A stretch of 64,000 bases of DNA, taken from contig JAJSPD010000037.1 in the NCBI GenBank assembly GCA_021307315.1, positions 372,001 through 436,000 on the forward strand. Reading direction: 5' to 3'. Under the pieces are notes generated by a model that searched no databases, was not told the origin of the DNA, and saw only the letters and a program-made list of their open reading frames with translations. Positions 21,738-35,202 of this stretch are shown here, piece by piece; the first letter of the stretch is position 1, and each line of letters opens with the position of its first letter. The DNA is from Bisporella sp. PMI_857 (taxonomy: Eukaryota; Ascomycota; Leotiomycetes; Helotiales; Helotiaceae). The position numbers and the translations under genes were made by a program.

Positions 21738-24700
21738 GGATTGCTTGTTTTGATACTATACTATAGGGTAAACAGAAATACTCCGTAAACCTTGTTCACC
21801 TTAAACAGCGGTGAGTTTACAGTTTCAGGGGGCCGGCTTTTCCCAATCATGCTTGCGAAATTTAGAAACGGCTTTGATAGGGATCATCATCTGTACTATG
21901 TACAGGAGCCTGGTGCCCAGCAACTACAGGACAGCCTTGCTTAGCAAAGCGGCTTTGGTGAGAGTTTGGCGGTTGCTATTCTTTGGCACGGGAACAAACA
22001 GTATCCGGACTTAGCAGCAATATATGTCATGGGAGGCTGGAAGGATTCGGCCTCAGCGGGAGGATGATGGCACAGATTTATTTCTAGATTCATCATGTAC
22101 GAATACTTGTTGACTTTTTCACGCAAGCGTTTGTCTCGACTGGCTGACTGCTTGCCAAAATGGTTAGGAATAGCGTGATGTAGAGGAAGAAGGTTGGGAC
22201 GGCTGAAGTTGACGACGACGAGGCAGGTAGGCTGAGGCTCTCTCCAAGTTCCAACCCTCCATCTCTGGCAGACTCAGGATTCTCCCCATCTTGCCGTCGT
22301 GAAGGTCCAGACTCAGATGGCTGGGTAAAGTTATGCACCATTATGCAAGCTTGTACACTTTATTTCAGCGATGGATGCAGCTTGTGCAGCGAGGCTATGA
22401 AAGAAGGCAAAACTGGAGTGTCATAGTGGCCAATACCAGACACAGGCGTCACTAGGTCACTCAGCTTTTGGATGAAATTTTAGGTGCTGACTCCGTAGGC
22501 TACTGTACCTTGGGAGAGGATGCTGGGCTGGTAATCGTATATTGGAATAGTGCACAGTGAATGGCCTTGACGTGGAGGCTTTTGATGATGCTATAATGAT
22601 GGATGGCCAACACGAAAATGGCTTAGAGGGGGGGAACGCTTGCTGGGGTGAGCAAAGAACAGGACAGGCCCTATTCACCCACCCAGCTTTGATTACTGTA
22701 CTGTACACAGTGATTGTACTGTATTTACTTTCCAAAGTACAGTATAGTACTTTCTACTCCCAACCAAACAAGACCTGGGCTCCCGTCTTCCATTTTCCTT
22801 CGAACCGGCACGCCAATGCGTTTCACAACGCCACCATCACCCACCAACGCGGAGACACATCCCCAAAAAAGCCGATGGTGCGAAAACCCTGCCAGCCGCC
22901 TTGAAGGCAGCCTCACTTTAGCAACATGGGACCTGATTCGACAAGGCTGGGAAATAACTGGGGGATGGCAAATGAAAATGACCACTAAAATGTGGCTGAC
23001 CTTAAATTCGGATTGACAGCCTTGGTGCATGGCTCGGGCGCAGTGATGGCCAAGCTGCTAGGTCTGGGGGTCATATACGATGCTGATTTGTCCAGCATTC
23101 GGCTTCCATCGCTGGCTCTGCAGAGTCTGGAAGGATTGGATCGGAGATTGGCCCAAACGTTGGAACGGCGATCCTACTGCAGATGACACATCACGATGCA
23201 GCAATTGCTGGTTCATACTTCATACTTCGTACTATACAGGGCTCTAGGCCGGAACTGGTGTGGCCATCATCTTGGATCTGCAGATGTCGAAGGAACAGCC
23301 GACTCCGAAAACAGACCAGATGTTCCTTCACCAAGCAACATCTGGCACGGTGGGCGCGAGGGAAAGAATCCAGCACAGCCAATCGAGGGCACGGACAGAA
23401 TGACGACCCGTCGAACACACTCGCATTGATCGTTGGGAGCCACGAGGCAGTTTGTGCGGCAAATAAATACGGTCTGGGAGAGGCAAGCATCACGACCACT
23501 CACGATCATGGTCATGGTCAAGGTCTCATGGCAGGAAAGTCTCAGATGTCTGACTCCAAAATTATGCGTGCGGTATCTCGCGGTTCAAGACACCCAACAC
23601 TTACTTAGCGACTCGTACTGGGCGCCACAGCACACGCAAACAGCCACGAGTAATTCCACTCCAATCAAAGCATGTTCTCTGCCCCAGCCAGAATCCTAAG
23701 ATTTGAGTGAGGCAGGAAAGGAAAGGCTCCGCTCTGATAGGCTGCACTACTGTTACAGTAAACTTTGCAAAGGCTAGTTGTACGCTATGGCGCCTCCTGT
23801 GTCCCGTACACGTTTGTACCGCTTGCCCAGTCCAGGCCAGCCCTGCAGAAGCACAGACACCAGACAAAAGGCCGAAAGGAGGGATGGATCCCATGCACCT
23901 ATTTTTGCACCAGCGTGTGACGCAGAATGGAGCACACTAATGGCTGATAGGAAGCACTATTACGAATTATACTGAGATCTGCAGCCTAAATAATCCACCT
24001 GTTTATGGAGTGGTTTAACGCCGATTTTATGATCGGGCAAATCATCACACACTCGAAGTGTCATTAGTTACGTACTATTGGTAGAGCCAGCTGAGTGGCT
24101 AGTATCGCAGTCATGTAGGTGGTGATATGGATGCATCTGCTAACCAGGGAAAAAGATGGAGGAAGCAAGCAACAGCCACCTTGATTACGAAGTGTTGATT
24201 TATCCACAGATGCTTGCCCTGCCTTTGTGGTAGTAATACCGGTATACGTGCCGTATTCGATAATACCATAAGGAGCTAGCCAGTCTCCTGCACATCCCTG
24301 GCTAGACCACACCAAACACAATCCCTGGAGTGTTTAACAGAGTGGCCGTGTTGGTGGCCATGGATGATCAGTTCAGTTGTAGCAACCTTAACCCTAGTCG
24401 CAGTCTAAATGTTGTTGACCCGCTTCTCCTGCTATTTGATCCACCCCTCGGTACCATACTAGTTTGTTGTTATGATTATTGCCCAGCCTGGTCAGACTCT
24501 GAGGGCGCTATCACTTCTCTCCCGCCTCACTGGCCCAGCACAAGCCACCCTTGACCAAATCTCGAGATCATTATCAACCCGTCATCTCCCCCACCATAGA
24601 ATTGTCGGCTTCACTCCTACCAGCTCCTACTCCTACCAGATCGCAACGTCGACGACGAAATTTCTAGAAATTCCTCCCTCACCTTTCACTCCTTTACACC

Positions 24701-24915
24701 TCATCCGCCCTTCCTATAGTCTTCCGTAGACTTTCCGCTTCAACGACCACTCCTTCCTCCGCTATCACGACCGAACTTTAAAGGCGACAACAGACCAACA
24801 ACAGATCCTCCATTGGAACCAGAAAGGCCACATTTCTTATAATTGTTCATTTGGACTACTTTGGACCTTCCCACTTCCACCGGATTTCTACGTTTTCGCC
24901 TTTTTCATTTTTGCC
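21738..24915. other. intergenic region and long 5' leader of the kinase gene
   Basis: This 3.2-kb span is to the right of the transposon. At 22696-22752 there are overlapping TGTAC/GTACAGT palindromic motifs. From about 24530 to 24915 the sequence becomes C/T-rich on the plus strand with few G runs, typical of a fungal promoter/5' UTR. Upstream ATGs occur before the kinase start, for example at 24360. No other gene could be supported. Confidence 0.5.
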
Positions 24916-26404
24916 ATGCATAATGTCCTATTGACTCCTCCTTCTACACCACCACCACAGTCTCAGTCCGGATTTCGTTGTCCTCCTTCTCCCGAGGATA
25001 GGATAGGTATATTCCTAGGAGAGTCTCTGCAGTTGACGGGGATATTGGGGACTGGTGCATATGGGGTTGTCTACTCTGCTCTCGACATTGCCACGGATAC
25101 CTGGTATGCTGTCAAGGCCTTGAGCAAAACCAATGCAAATGGAGAACCGTTGGATCGTCGGCAACGAGACTTTCAATCCAGGGAAATCCAACTGCATTAT
25201 GCTGCCTCTGCCCATCCTAACATTGTGTCAATGTTGAAGATTGTCGACGACAAGGACTGTACCTATGTTATCTTGGAATATTGCCCGGAAGGAGACCTTT
25301 TTTCTAATATCACCGAGAAAGGAAGGTATGTGAGTAATGATGCTCTTGTCCAGAAGGCATTTCTCCAGATCTTGAATGCCGTGGAACACTGCCACCGGTT
25401 GGGAATATACCACAGAGATCTCAAGCCAGAGAACATCTTGGTTTCCAATTCAGGTTCTGACGTCTTGCTTGCCGACTTTGGCCTTGCTACCACGGATACC
25501 GAGTCCGAGGACCATGGTTGCGGATCGACCTTCTATATGAGTCCTGGTAGGTCCTCGTTTTTTGCCAATTTCTTATCCCATCAACTAATCATCATCTTCC
25601 TTTTTTATAGAGTGTCTAGATCACACGTCAAGGAAGCCATCATACCGATGTGCTCCAAACGACATCTGGTCCTTGGGGGTAATCCTTGTCAATCTTACTT
25701 GTGGCCGTAATCCATGGAAGGAAGCCTCCACACAAGATTCCACATATAGGGCCTTCACCAAGAATCCAAATTTCTTAAAGACCATCTTGCCATTGTCGGA
25801 TGAACTCAACAACATTCTTGGTATGATCTTTGAGCGCAATCCAGAGAACCGGATCACCATTGGCGAGCTGAAGGCGCGCATACTGGCCTGCAGGTCATTT
25901 TCCGCCCCACAAATGGCAACACCACCACAATCACCTATTTTCTCGCCGGTCTGCGACGTTCCTGGCTCGCCTGTCTCTGATGATGGCTCCGTCATTTCAG
26001 ATGATTCTGACTGCTCACTTGTATCTGACGAGGGATCCGTCGACTCCGACCTCGAGTCCGCCACTTCGGAGGATGAACCTCTGTCGCCTGTATCTCCTTC
26101 AGACTCTGGATATGGATCTGAGCAGTCTTTCCAGGGTGATGCATCGCCAAACACTCACAGGCCACCCCATGGTCACTTCAACAAACAACAATACGTTCTC
26201 CCGTCCCAGGAGTATTACTCACGGGCGCCTGTACAAAAGCCGATGGTTTCGCATGTCGCACCCAACCCATGGATCAATGCCTGGATTTCTGGCGGATATC
26301 CTTATGGACAGGCGCCGCCTGCCCACCAAGTATACCACCCCGCTCCTTATCCGCATCACCATTACTCTCCTTTCCAGCATCCAAGAGAAGGCTACTATTA
26401 TTGA
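24916..26404 (+). CDS. Ran1/Pat1-like serine/threonine protein kinase
   Basis: Exons 24916-25546 and 25611-26404 are joined across a 64-bp intron (AACTAAT branch, TATAG acceptor), giving 474 aa. Kinase landmarks are the glycine loop GTGAYG (45-50), AVK Lys67, HRDLKPEN (166-173), DFG (187-189) and a GSTFYMSPE activation segment completed across the intron, followed by DIWSLGVILVNLTCGRNPW. This combination matches the fungal Ran1/Ksp1/Sks1-Vhs1 group, which controls meiosis, nutrient and filamentation decisions; the assignment rests on motif recall. The ~190-residue tail is rich in acidic and Ser residues (DGSVISDDSD), then His/Tyr/Pro. Start chosen at the first ATG after a long leader. Confidence 0.88.
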
Positions 26405-29400
26405 TGCATCTCTTGCTTTGCGTGTTTGGTTTGAATGTGTTCAGTGTTTCAATACTCATGACAGTTCTTTCCATTCCGCCTGGATTATCCTGGAATCCCA
26501 CTGGTTAAATGCATGCCGGAAGTTCATGGAACATCATGCATATCTACCCTGAGACTTGCTCAGCTGGCTGGATTGGCCATATCACACCAAGGATTGGATC
26601 CTAAGTTAACACACCAAAAGTTAAAAGCGAAACCACCTGGAGTTCTGTCTACATTATCGTTATACATCACATGTACAAATTTCCTTTTCTTACATATTTA
26701 TAATGTCTTTACTTTCATCATTCAAGCATGGCGCAAGGGGAAACAGAAGGAAGCGAGTAAAAGAGGCGGGGAGAACTTCTCATGGGGCTAAAGATCTGAT
26801 TTATATCTATCTAATGGAGTGCGCTTTGCTGGAGTTGATGGCGGCTGGCCGGGGTTGAGCATCGCGGCGTGTAGATAATACGCTTGCTTTTGGAGTTGGG
26901 GGCTTTTAGAGATGGGAACATACCCTTTGATTGAGTTATTTGGAGAGGATTTTTGAGAAGGTCGATAGACGCTGGGCATATTTGTGTTCCAAGCATGGTC
27001 TCATCACTGGCTAGTGATGGACATATATACGTTTATGGTGACCTCTTGATCGAGGGCCCATTCATTTATGGCGAGAAAAGTTGTACACCATAACCTTTTC
27101 ATGAACATGAGATATGACGGCCATGAGCAAATATAATACAAGATTCACATCTCTAGAAACTTTATGCATCCCCATCAAAACATATTGTGCATATGCAGTA
27201 CATCTGCACCGTTTCCTATTGTATCACTCCACGTACCGCGCCTCGAAGCAATAGAATCGATATGTTTTTTTATCACTCCAGATAGGTAGGGTCAATCTAA
27301 CCGTAATCTAAAATCCCTCCTTGTGTCGAAACCCTCACCATTAATCAAAGAATATCCTAGTAACATACTGTACCTTCACCCTGCTTATCGAAATCGTATC
27401 GCTCAAAACTCCTTGTCATTAATCAAAAAAAGAGTCGCACACTGCCCACCCAATCAATCCACCCTTACCCCACCCCAGGTATCGAGCGCCGAAAATACCG
27501 CAAACAGCCGTATTTATTGATGCCTTAGGCGGGGGGGGGGGTTTGAATACAGAGCGGCCCATGATGCGATATGGACCAACCAAACCACGAAAGTAGCGTA
27601 TGCCAACACTGATGCTGGTAGCAGAGCCCGCATGCCAAATTTCCATCCGCGCAGACGCTTGGTTGGGGTGGTGGGAGCGGGGCGGGAAATGTCGGTGTGT
27701 AGGTGGGTGGTTGGTTGGAAATGGACGCCACTGCTCGCCTTATTTCGCCTTGTTTTTTTTTTTTTTTTTTTCTTTCCTTGTGGGTTTCTTGTTTTTTTCC
27801 TTTTGGAAAGGATTGGTTTTTCTCATTTTTCAACCATTTTTTTTTAGCGGGGGAGGCGTTTGGACGAATCAGATTGTCAGGATGGGAGGCTTGGGTATAT
27901 GGTGGATCAGGTGAGCGGATTTTGAGAGGTGCTGCCAATGGGGTTGTGTAATTGTGGTTTCTGGAGTGGCGAGAAACAGGTTTTGGGTTGGGGGAATGGG
28001 TGCGTGTGCGTGGTGCATGGTGCATGATCGATGGGCGTGGTAAAGAGGAAGCTGACGTGCAGATTAGGTGAAGACGCAGAAGGTGTTGATTGGGCGAGGC
28101 GGGCTTATGGGAATGTGAGAGGGTTTGTGGGTTGGGAGGTGGTTGGTTGGGAGGGAAAGCCTGGCTGGCTGGATGATAGATGGATGCCTGGCGAGCCAAC
28201 CTTCCCTACGGTAAGTTGAAGGAAGATGCAGCAGAGGGCAGAGACGGCGTGACTGGGACACCATGTATGCCAATGCTATTCCCTTTACAACTTTGAAGGA
28301 CAGTGCATTGGCATCTGGTTCTAGCCTATCCCATAGAAGATGGATGTCTCGGCAACGGCTAGCACCTGTGAGAGTTTATGGCGATGCTGTCACTGGGAAC
28401 CTACATCTCTTGGGTGTTGGGCTTAGGCGCTGCTGATGGACCGATGCTTAGGGAATGCACACTCCTCCTCTCCGACGTACGGAGCAGGCCTGGGATAGCA
28501 TCTCCATGATTCTCATCACGCATGCGGCGTAATAACGGATAGTCTGAGAAAGAGGCAATGCTCGGCTGATGCATATGTCTACCTTTCGAAAAGACACGAT
28601 TTCACCAGTGGTTACACAGTTGCTTTTCCCGCTCCTGTCCGTTTGCATGCGATCTATATTGGGGTTGTCATATAGCGGAAGTTAGCACTTTACGCTATCA
28701 TATGTAAGAGGTCGAGAAGTCTCCGGCGTCTGCAATATTGAGAGGAAGCACTGCATCTGCGGATCATGATGGCTAACTCTGGAAAGGAGGGGTATGGTTC
28801 ACCGTTTCCAAGCAGATTTGGAGCGACCTGTGCATATCAAAGCAATATCAGCGCTAAGGTGGTGGAATATGGAGAAGAGCATGGCGAGATCCCGATATCA
28901 GATGTCTCTCATATGCGATACATCTGATATCGTACCTAGCGTCTCTCTTCTGGCGAGCCGTTCTGTATTGATTTTCGGCCGCGGCATGTCACACCATGAT
29001 TCCGCCGCGAGACCTCTAGATGCTATCATATGCGTGCTATTCTACTCTTTGAGTCAAAATGTGATAGTCTACTTGGGCGCGTCAGGTGGTGTCAGCACAT
29101 CGATGATGACTTTCAGGATCTGCCCCTTTTCTAAGCGAGAGCTAGTTTGTTCTTGCTCAGGCCTGGGTCATTGTCATGACAATCGCGACTGAAGCGGGTA
29201 TGTCGATTATTAAATTCTTTTGAAAGTATTGATTAGCTTCATTCTCAAAAATACGCACTGGATAAGTTTTGTTCTATTGTTCATAGTCAAAGGTTTGGTT
29301 CTTGCGCTCAGATAGCTCCCAGAGGTCTGTTCTCGAAGCGAGCGGCTGGCTCTTCCGAAGTACCAATATCGATGATCGAAGTATCTTTTACGTTTTGTGA

Positions 29401-32400
29401 TACAGAGCGGACCAAAACCAGCATTGTGCTTGTAGAAGTTTCATACTTCCGTAGTGAAGATATAGACATGATTGATAATCTTTGCCCAAAGGGTTGATTT
29501 CTTCTAGCATCAACTCTAATCTGGCATGAGTTCATTTTTCGATCATTCTCCTTGCACGCCAATATAGAGCGAGTCTGACTTTGACATAACCTGTTAGTGC
29601 ATCTCGGAAGAACATTACCCGATCGTTAATTCTTTTGATGTATGTCATAAAGTTTCAAATTTTACAGTTCATTGACGCTCTATTCTCTTTTAACCAATTG
29701 TGCTTAGCAAGTGATCAGCGGATAGTATCGAAGCTTTCATATGGAATGTGGAAAAAGGTTGAGGCTCTTCCCGAAGCCGTTTCGCTTTCAAAAGATACTT
29801 TACCATTGAGTAAGTAGAGCAAAGTTTGATGGAGTTTGCGATAAGGATGCAAAAAGGGTAGCGAGCCCACTATTTCCTGGCCTAGCAGCACGGGGCGGCC
29901 GAAAGACTTTAATGCAGAGGCATAAAACATTTTCACGTGTTCCACCTACATCACGCCGACTAGACAGGTTTAAATTAATCATTGTGTGAAATCTGTACCT
30001 CCGTATTTAGCATGCTCTTGCAGGCAACTGCCGTGAGACATTCATTTGTGGCGGTAGATGACAATTTCGATCCTACTCAGTTTCAATAGAAAGGTGGAGT
30101 CACTGGATCCAGGTAGTGTCTACTAACACTGGCTGGAGGAGGATTAGGTCAGCCTTCCATAGAAACCTCCTCAAGAAACACGAAGTTAGCCTAGCGGAGT
30201 CCAGCGATCTGGCTCAGTCGTCACTTACGGCGTCGTCCTAGAAAACACTAAATACGGGGGATATACAACTCTACCCACTAAAATCATGCCTGGACACGTC
30301 TCTGAAAAATTACCTGACAAGAAGGGCGTAATCCTGGGTTTCAATTGTCGTAATAACCTTCTCACACCAAAATATACTTCCCGCTTCCCGGTCATCCTTC
30401 GCTTCATGTTGAGCTCGAAACAAGGTAGTCGTATGGATGATAGACCGCTGCCCAAAGTCAATCTCGAAAAGGGCAGTTAAATCTAGTACATTAGCTAAGC
30501 CTGTCTTTCCTTTTCATTTAGCTGCGACCATCCGACCCACCGAGTATGCGCCATAAACCTACTTTCGTACTTCGAATTAACTTGTGGTTGCTCCACCACG
30601 GCACACGTATGCACACAAAGAGCACCTATCCGGTGTCAAACCTACCTTAGCCAAACCTATTTTAGCCCCCAACCGCTGCATTCGTTTCCCATTCGCCCGT
30701 CCCTAAACAATATAATCAAATCAAAGCACCCCAAATCGATCTCCATCTTTTTCCCATCGTTATAGAACAGCTACATATAAAAAAAAATCTTCACCGCAAC
30801 TTTCTTGTAACCAGAAACTCCACCATAGGGATGCCTCAGGTGCCGTGAGTGGAATTTGAGTGAAACCAAACAAACGGTCGAATTTCAAATAGGAAACGGC
30901 CCTATTTGGGTCCAAGGTATCTTGCATTCGGTATCCGTGCGTGCTTTCGACGGCATTAAAATATACTCTCAAGGGCGCTCCAAAACTCTATCTTTGTGAC
31001 CCCATTAATCAGACGACGCGTTATTGGTCGAACGATCTTCGTATGATTGGCGCGCCAAGCGAAGGTTATATTACGGATCCCCCCTAAGAAAACAAGAAGG
31101 TTCTGCCGGGGTTAAGATCTAGCTTTGACCTCTTTCGCTCAATGGGGTGAGATGGTTTGATGTTTTAGCTTTTTGTGATGTGAAACCGCTGGCTGAAAAT
31201 GGGTGGTGGGGTTCACTGCTAAACGAGTTCGATCATGCAGCTTATCGATAGCAGATACGGCACCCGGCGGAACTCTGCTCCCGTGCGAGAGAGACTTATT
31301 AAATGTTGTAGGCTCCGCTGGACCAATTAAATGCATTATCGCATTCCAGCATCGTCGATAGCATAGTCGCTATTGAGCCCCAGCGTCTTATGCTTCCCCG
31401 GAGCTGCGAATGATAAAGCTAATATGTGTCGCGGACTAAGTCTTGTTCTAGCTGTAGCTGCATATTATTTGCGGACTCGTCTGCATCATGTCGGCGGTGC
31501 AGAGTTCCGTTCTAGACGAAAAGCCATCGTCAACGCACGTAAGGGATCCTGAGGAAGATGAAGAAGGGAAGACCCACGTTCAAGATTTCACATAACTCCC
31601 TTGAAAGTGGTGGCCCATTGAAGATGGTTTACAGCCACACAGAGAATCATGGATGATGCATTTCGTGACTTGGGTAGGCTGTACAGCCGGTCGTTGAGAT
31701 ACTGAGTCGTGTCAGTTGAAGTCGCAAAGACGTCCAAATTAAGTTCGCATCTGCAAGATGTTTGACGATCTGTAAATCTATTCCTTCGTGATGGGATAAC
31801 AGCGGTGTAACCTTGTAAGACTATGCTTCTGACCCTTCGGGTCGATTTTAGCTATGTTCAAGTCAAATGAAGTCAGGTGATTTGAGCCTGAGTTGTTGAA
31901 TTTGATGCAATGCTTTTGAAGACGTTCCATTATGTACTAAAACCTCAAGATCATGATGCGCTCTAATTACTACATAGTCTTTAAAAAAAAAAAATTTAAT
32001 CAGGTGCATGAATTGTGATGATGTAGGAGACGACCCAAAGCGACCGAATATTGAGCAGATTCATTTCATAATCTAAAATTTGCACATGTTCTAGGCTCTT
32101 GGCCCCTCAAAAATATTGACCTCGAAATCTAGTATTTGAGTGTATTATATAGTTAGAATCCTTTGGGCCTTATTCAAATACATACTGATAATAAATATGC
32201 TGAATCGAAACCATTCGAGCTGTATATGCGCATTTACAAGACGAAATTAAAGTGTAAGAGCTGCTGCATATTGATTTCGTTCAGATGATTCACTGCGTAG
32301 CCTTCGTAGATGCATAATGATAGGTTCCTCGAGCTGGAATAGATGGTGAGTGATGTTCGGGTTGTCAGGATCGTTACGTAGGCTTAGGGATGGGACTATC

Positions 32401-32688
32401 TTAGAAAGCCCTCCACTAGAATGATTTAGACCTTCGAGACGTCAAACTTTTCTTTTAAGCTTGACAACGAAGAAGCATACTTTGAGATTCGGAACGTCAC
32501 AATTCTGGCCCGGTACTTTCATCTCTCGATCATGGGAGCGCGCAGAATATGAGTTCCTCACAATCTCAGATATCCTACAAGCTCATCACCACAACGCCAG
32601 TAAAAGAACCGAATACGCAACAAAGAAAGGAGATCACACATGAACTTGTGATCACCTGTCAGGATATATCGACCAACACATTGTGCCA
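26405..32688. other. large gene-poor region
   Basis: More than 6 kb without a supportable gene. Features seen are a G run of 11 (about 27531-27541), a poly(T) tract at about 27751-27771, Trp/Gly-rich repetitive G+T sequence at 27640-28200, and an exact 13-bp inverted repeat at 28893-28932. ORFs here are short, low-complexity or lack ATG starts. Confidence 0.5.
28893..28932. repeat. perfect 13-bp inverted repeat with 14-nt loop
   Basis: CGATATCAGATGT at 28893-28905 is matched exactly by ACATCTGATATCG at 28920-28932. It could be a hairpin or a dimeric binding site. It lies in a gene-free area, so no target gene is suggested. Confidence 0.7.
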
Positions 32689-33108
32689 ATGGCTCAAACA
32701 CAACACTCAAACACTGCCGAACTTCCAAGAATTACCACTTCGCATGTAGCCTCTGAAGCAGTCGTAGACCAACAAGATGAGCTAAAAGATTCCTCCATGT
32801 TAGAACCCAACACTAGAAAAGTTCGCAGTAGGAGTAATCATACCACCGTCAGTGAGGAGGATTTCAACTATGACACACCTTCTCGTCCGCTTTCCATTTC
32901 ATTCAATGAACGACCGAATTCGGCAGAAAGAGGTCGAGGATTTGTTCCTGGGACGTGGAATCATGGCGACAAATCAACTTCGCCATGCCCATCTCGTCTT
33001 AGGCAATATATTCGTCGGGCCTCAGAATCAACATCGGTGTGCACGCAAGACAACGCCGTAAAGGTCAAGTGGTGGCGTAAACTTTGGGACAAGGTAATTC
33101 GTAATTGA
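32689..33108 (+). CDS. hypothetical disordered basic protein (uncertain)
   Basis: An open frame of 139 codons from ATG 32689 (MAQTQHSN) to TGA 33106-33108. The product is Ser/Thr/Arg-rich and apparently disordered (KVRSRSNHTTVSEEDF, SRPLSISFNERPNSAERGRG), with a basic, Trp-containing end (VKWWRKLWDKVIRN). No domain is recognised and no intron is needed. It is the only protein-like ORF in a 7.8-kb gene-poor stretch, and the composition, particularly the ordered C-terminal amphipathic segment, favours real coding. It could also be an exon of a longer gene: an overlapping frame at 32576-32749 starts MSSSQSQISYK. Confidence 0.45.
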   Translation: MAQTQHSNTAELPRITTSHVASEAVVDQQDELKDSSMLEPNTRKVRSRSNHTTVSEEDFNYDTPSRPLSISFNERPNSAERGRGFVPGTWNHGDKSTSPCPSRLRQYIRRASESTSVCTQDNAVKVKWWRKLWDKVIRN

Positions 33109-34262
33109 ATATAGCGGAAGCTGCTGACACCTCAACAAGATAAAGACTCCACGTCAAAGAAATGAGCCGCCTAGCTCGGCAGAAGGAGTGATTCCTCGGA
33201 TAGCAAGAAAGTAACCCTACTTGTCTGCATATCTTGCTGATGTGTGAGACGTTGGGTATCTAACCATTCGCACTCACGTATTCGCAGATTGTACTATTGT
33301 GTAGAGTTATGGGAATCTGGATATGCTTCTGAGAGAAAAGCCACCTTCGGCTCGAATTTTATCAACTGTCAATGCTGGCGCATCACTCTGATAAGCATGA
33401 GAGCAAGACGGGTTAATAGAGATATGAAGCTGCGCCTGGACTAGCTATATCATCAAAACCCAGAGTCTCGAAAACGCCAAGCAGCCAGTACTATCTGCCT
33501 TCCGGCATTAAATATATCTCAAAAGACATCCAATGCTTACGGTTCCACGACGAATATACTGGCTGGACGTTGGACCCTACAGAGAGGGATGATACACTCG
33601 CATATCTGTACCAAAACGCAACGGTAATGAAACTGCGTTTGGGGGCTTCGGACGGTCATAGGCGCTTTGGAATCGACGGTAGAATGTAATTATTCCAAAT
33701 TGCAAAGTATTCAGCACTTAACAGTAACGATGATTAGGCAATGTCTGGTAACGGTCTTCACATGAATCTCATCGACGTTGCAGAACTCATGATTACAACG
33801 TTATTTTTGGAGGCTGTACACACTGCCATAGGTCGTTGTTAAATACTTCGACGTGCAAGACAGAGAAGTTAACATGCACTGAAAGCAAGGTCGTTTCATG
33901 CTTTGAGCAGGGCCAGTCTTTCAAGTCTTTCGGCGCCGTGGGTTGACCAGTGGCTGAGCCGAGCGGATACTGGCAGTGGTACTTCCGAGGTTTTTAATTT
34001 GAGACTTAGCTTAACGCGTGAAATTGGAACGCCTTGGGCCTCAGAATCTGTGCTGCTCGAGCAGGCTTAAACACTACTAAGGACACTAGAATTGGCGAAC
34101 TATGTGATACTGCTTTCCTTGTGGTCGTAGAAGATACGCAGGGACAAGCTCAAGAAGCAAGTCGGAGCTATAGCAGATTCCCAGTCTGTGCAGTGCTTCA
34201 GCTATAGAATCAAGATCTGAGCAGACTGATGAATAATAAAGTCAGGAGGCCCCAACCTAACT
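33109..34262. other. intergenic region
   Basis: This region lies 3' of both the uncertain ORF (+) and the PCI-like gene (-). It contains only short ORFs that do not resemble proteins. Confidence 0.55.
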
Positions 34263-35202
34263 TCAACGTCCTTTTGGCTTTCGAATAATCACCTTTGCTC
34301 CTTCTATTTCCCAGCCGACCCCGTGATCTTTCGTCAGGGCTGTCCAACTTGAGTTTGTATATTTCTCCAGAGCAGACAAGTCTATGTTCAAGTAAGACCG
34401 ACCTAAACATTTCAAAGTTTGTGTCTTCACGCCGTTCTCAGCAAACTCCATAAGTTTGGCTTTATGCCCATCGACGCTTCGCTTGACTCTCCAGAAGAGA
34501 TAGTAGTTATCATGAGCAAGAGCATGCAACACAGCATCTACCTTGGGATCATGCAGTCGATAAGTATGCCGGACTAAGTACGCGTGTGTCAAGTCATTTT
34601 GTCTACACGCGAGATCCAGCACAAGGTATCCCACAAACTCTTGTAGCTCAGTACTTGAAAGAGGGTAGACCGTGTGCATCTTTCTGAGCAAGTGCAGTAT
34701 AGCAGGATGATATGACTCCATGTGCTTCACCAGAATCGAAAGTCTGATGCAAAAAATGTACACTTGAACGGAGAAGTCGTCTACTCTATTCGATGCAACG
34801 ATTCCTTCTCGTAGCTTCCGCATAGCCATCATCAAAGATGAAAACCCGTTCTGGCTTATGGCATTAATATCAAGGCTTGGGGTAGCACCGGGTGCAGTCT
34901 GCGGTCGTGCAGCCTTGGCCTTATCCTTTGCAGAGAGATCCATGTGTGCAAGTCGACGTGAAAGCTCGTCTCCACGGCCGGCATCCGTACAAAACTCCAT
35001 GTAACGCTCGACAATCTTGGTATAGTACCTTTCCTGCGTTTTGTGATCAAGCAGCCTATTCTAATATTAGCAGAAGTCGCGTCCGAAGTCAAGAGACGTG
35101 CCTATTATCGCCTTTCGAAGGCAATCCGAAGGTCTCCAACGGGTCCAGAGGCACTGGCTTCAAGCGACTCCATGAGCTTGCCCGGCCGCCTCGAGAAGAC
35201 AT
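34263..35202 (-). CDS. PCI-type/SAC3-GANP-like protein
   Basis: Exons 35202-35102 and 35055-34263 give 297 aa. The frame joins only if the intron (35056-35101, 46 bp) begins with GC: ...AATAG|GCACGT ... GCTAATATTAGAATAG|GCTG. The only nearby GT donor would leave a 37-bp intron and insert an extra residue pair. The protein has LLDHKTQERYYTKIVERYM near its start, followed by an all-helical region (YLVLDLACRQNDLTHAYLVR, ALAHDNYYLFWRVKRSVDGH) and a beta-rich end (GWEIEGAKVIIRKPKG), as in SAC3/GANP/PSMD8/eIF3k-type PCI proteins. Such proteins scaffold mRNA export, proteasome lid or translation complexes; which complex applies here is not determinable. Transcribed divergently from the neighbouring receptor gene. 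Confidence 0.72.

Noticed and set aside
22696..22752. Overlapping TGTACAG/GTACAGT palindromes
   Set aside because: Short, imperfect and AT-rich; simple sequence is as likely as a regulatory array.
27525..28199. 224-codon minus-strand ORF, Pro/His/Ser-rich
   Set aside because: It is the complement of a G/T-rich low-complexity stretch with poly(T) tracts and lacks ordered sequence.
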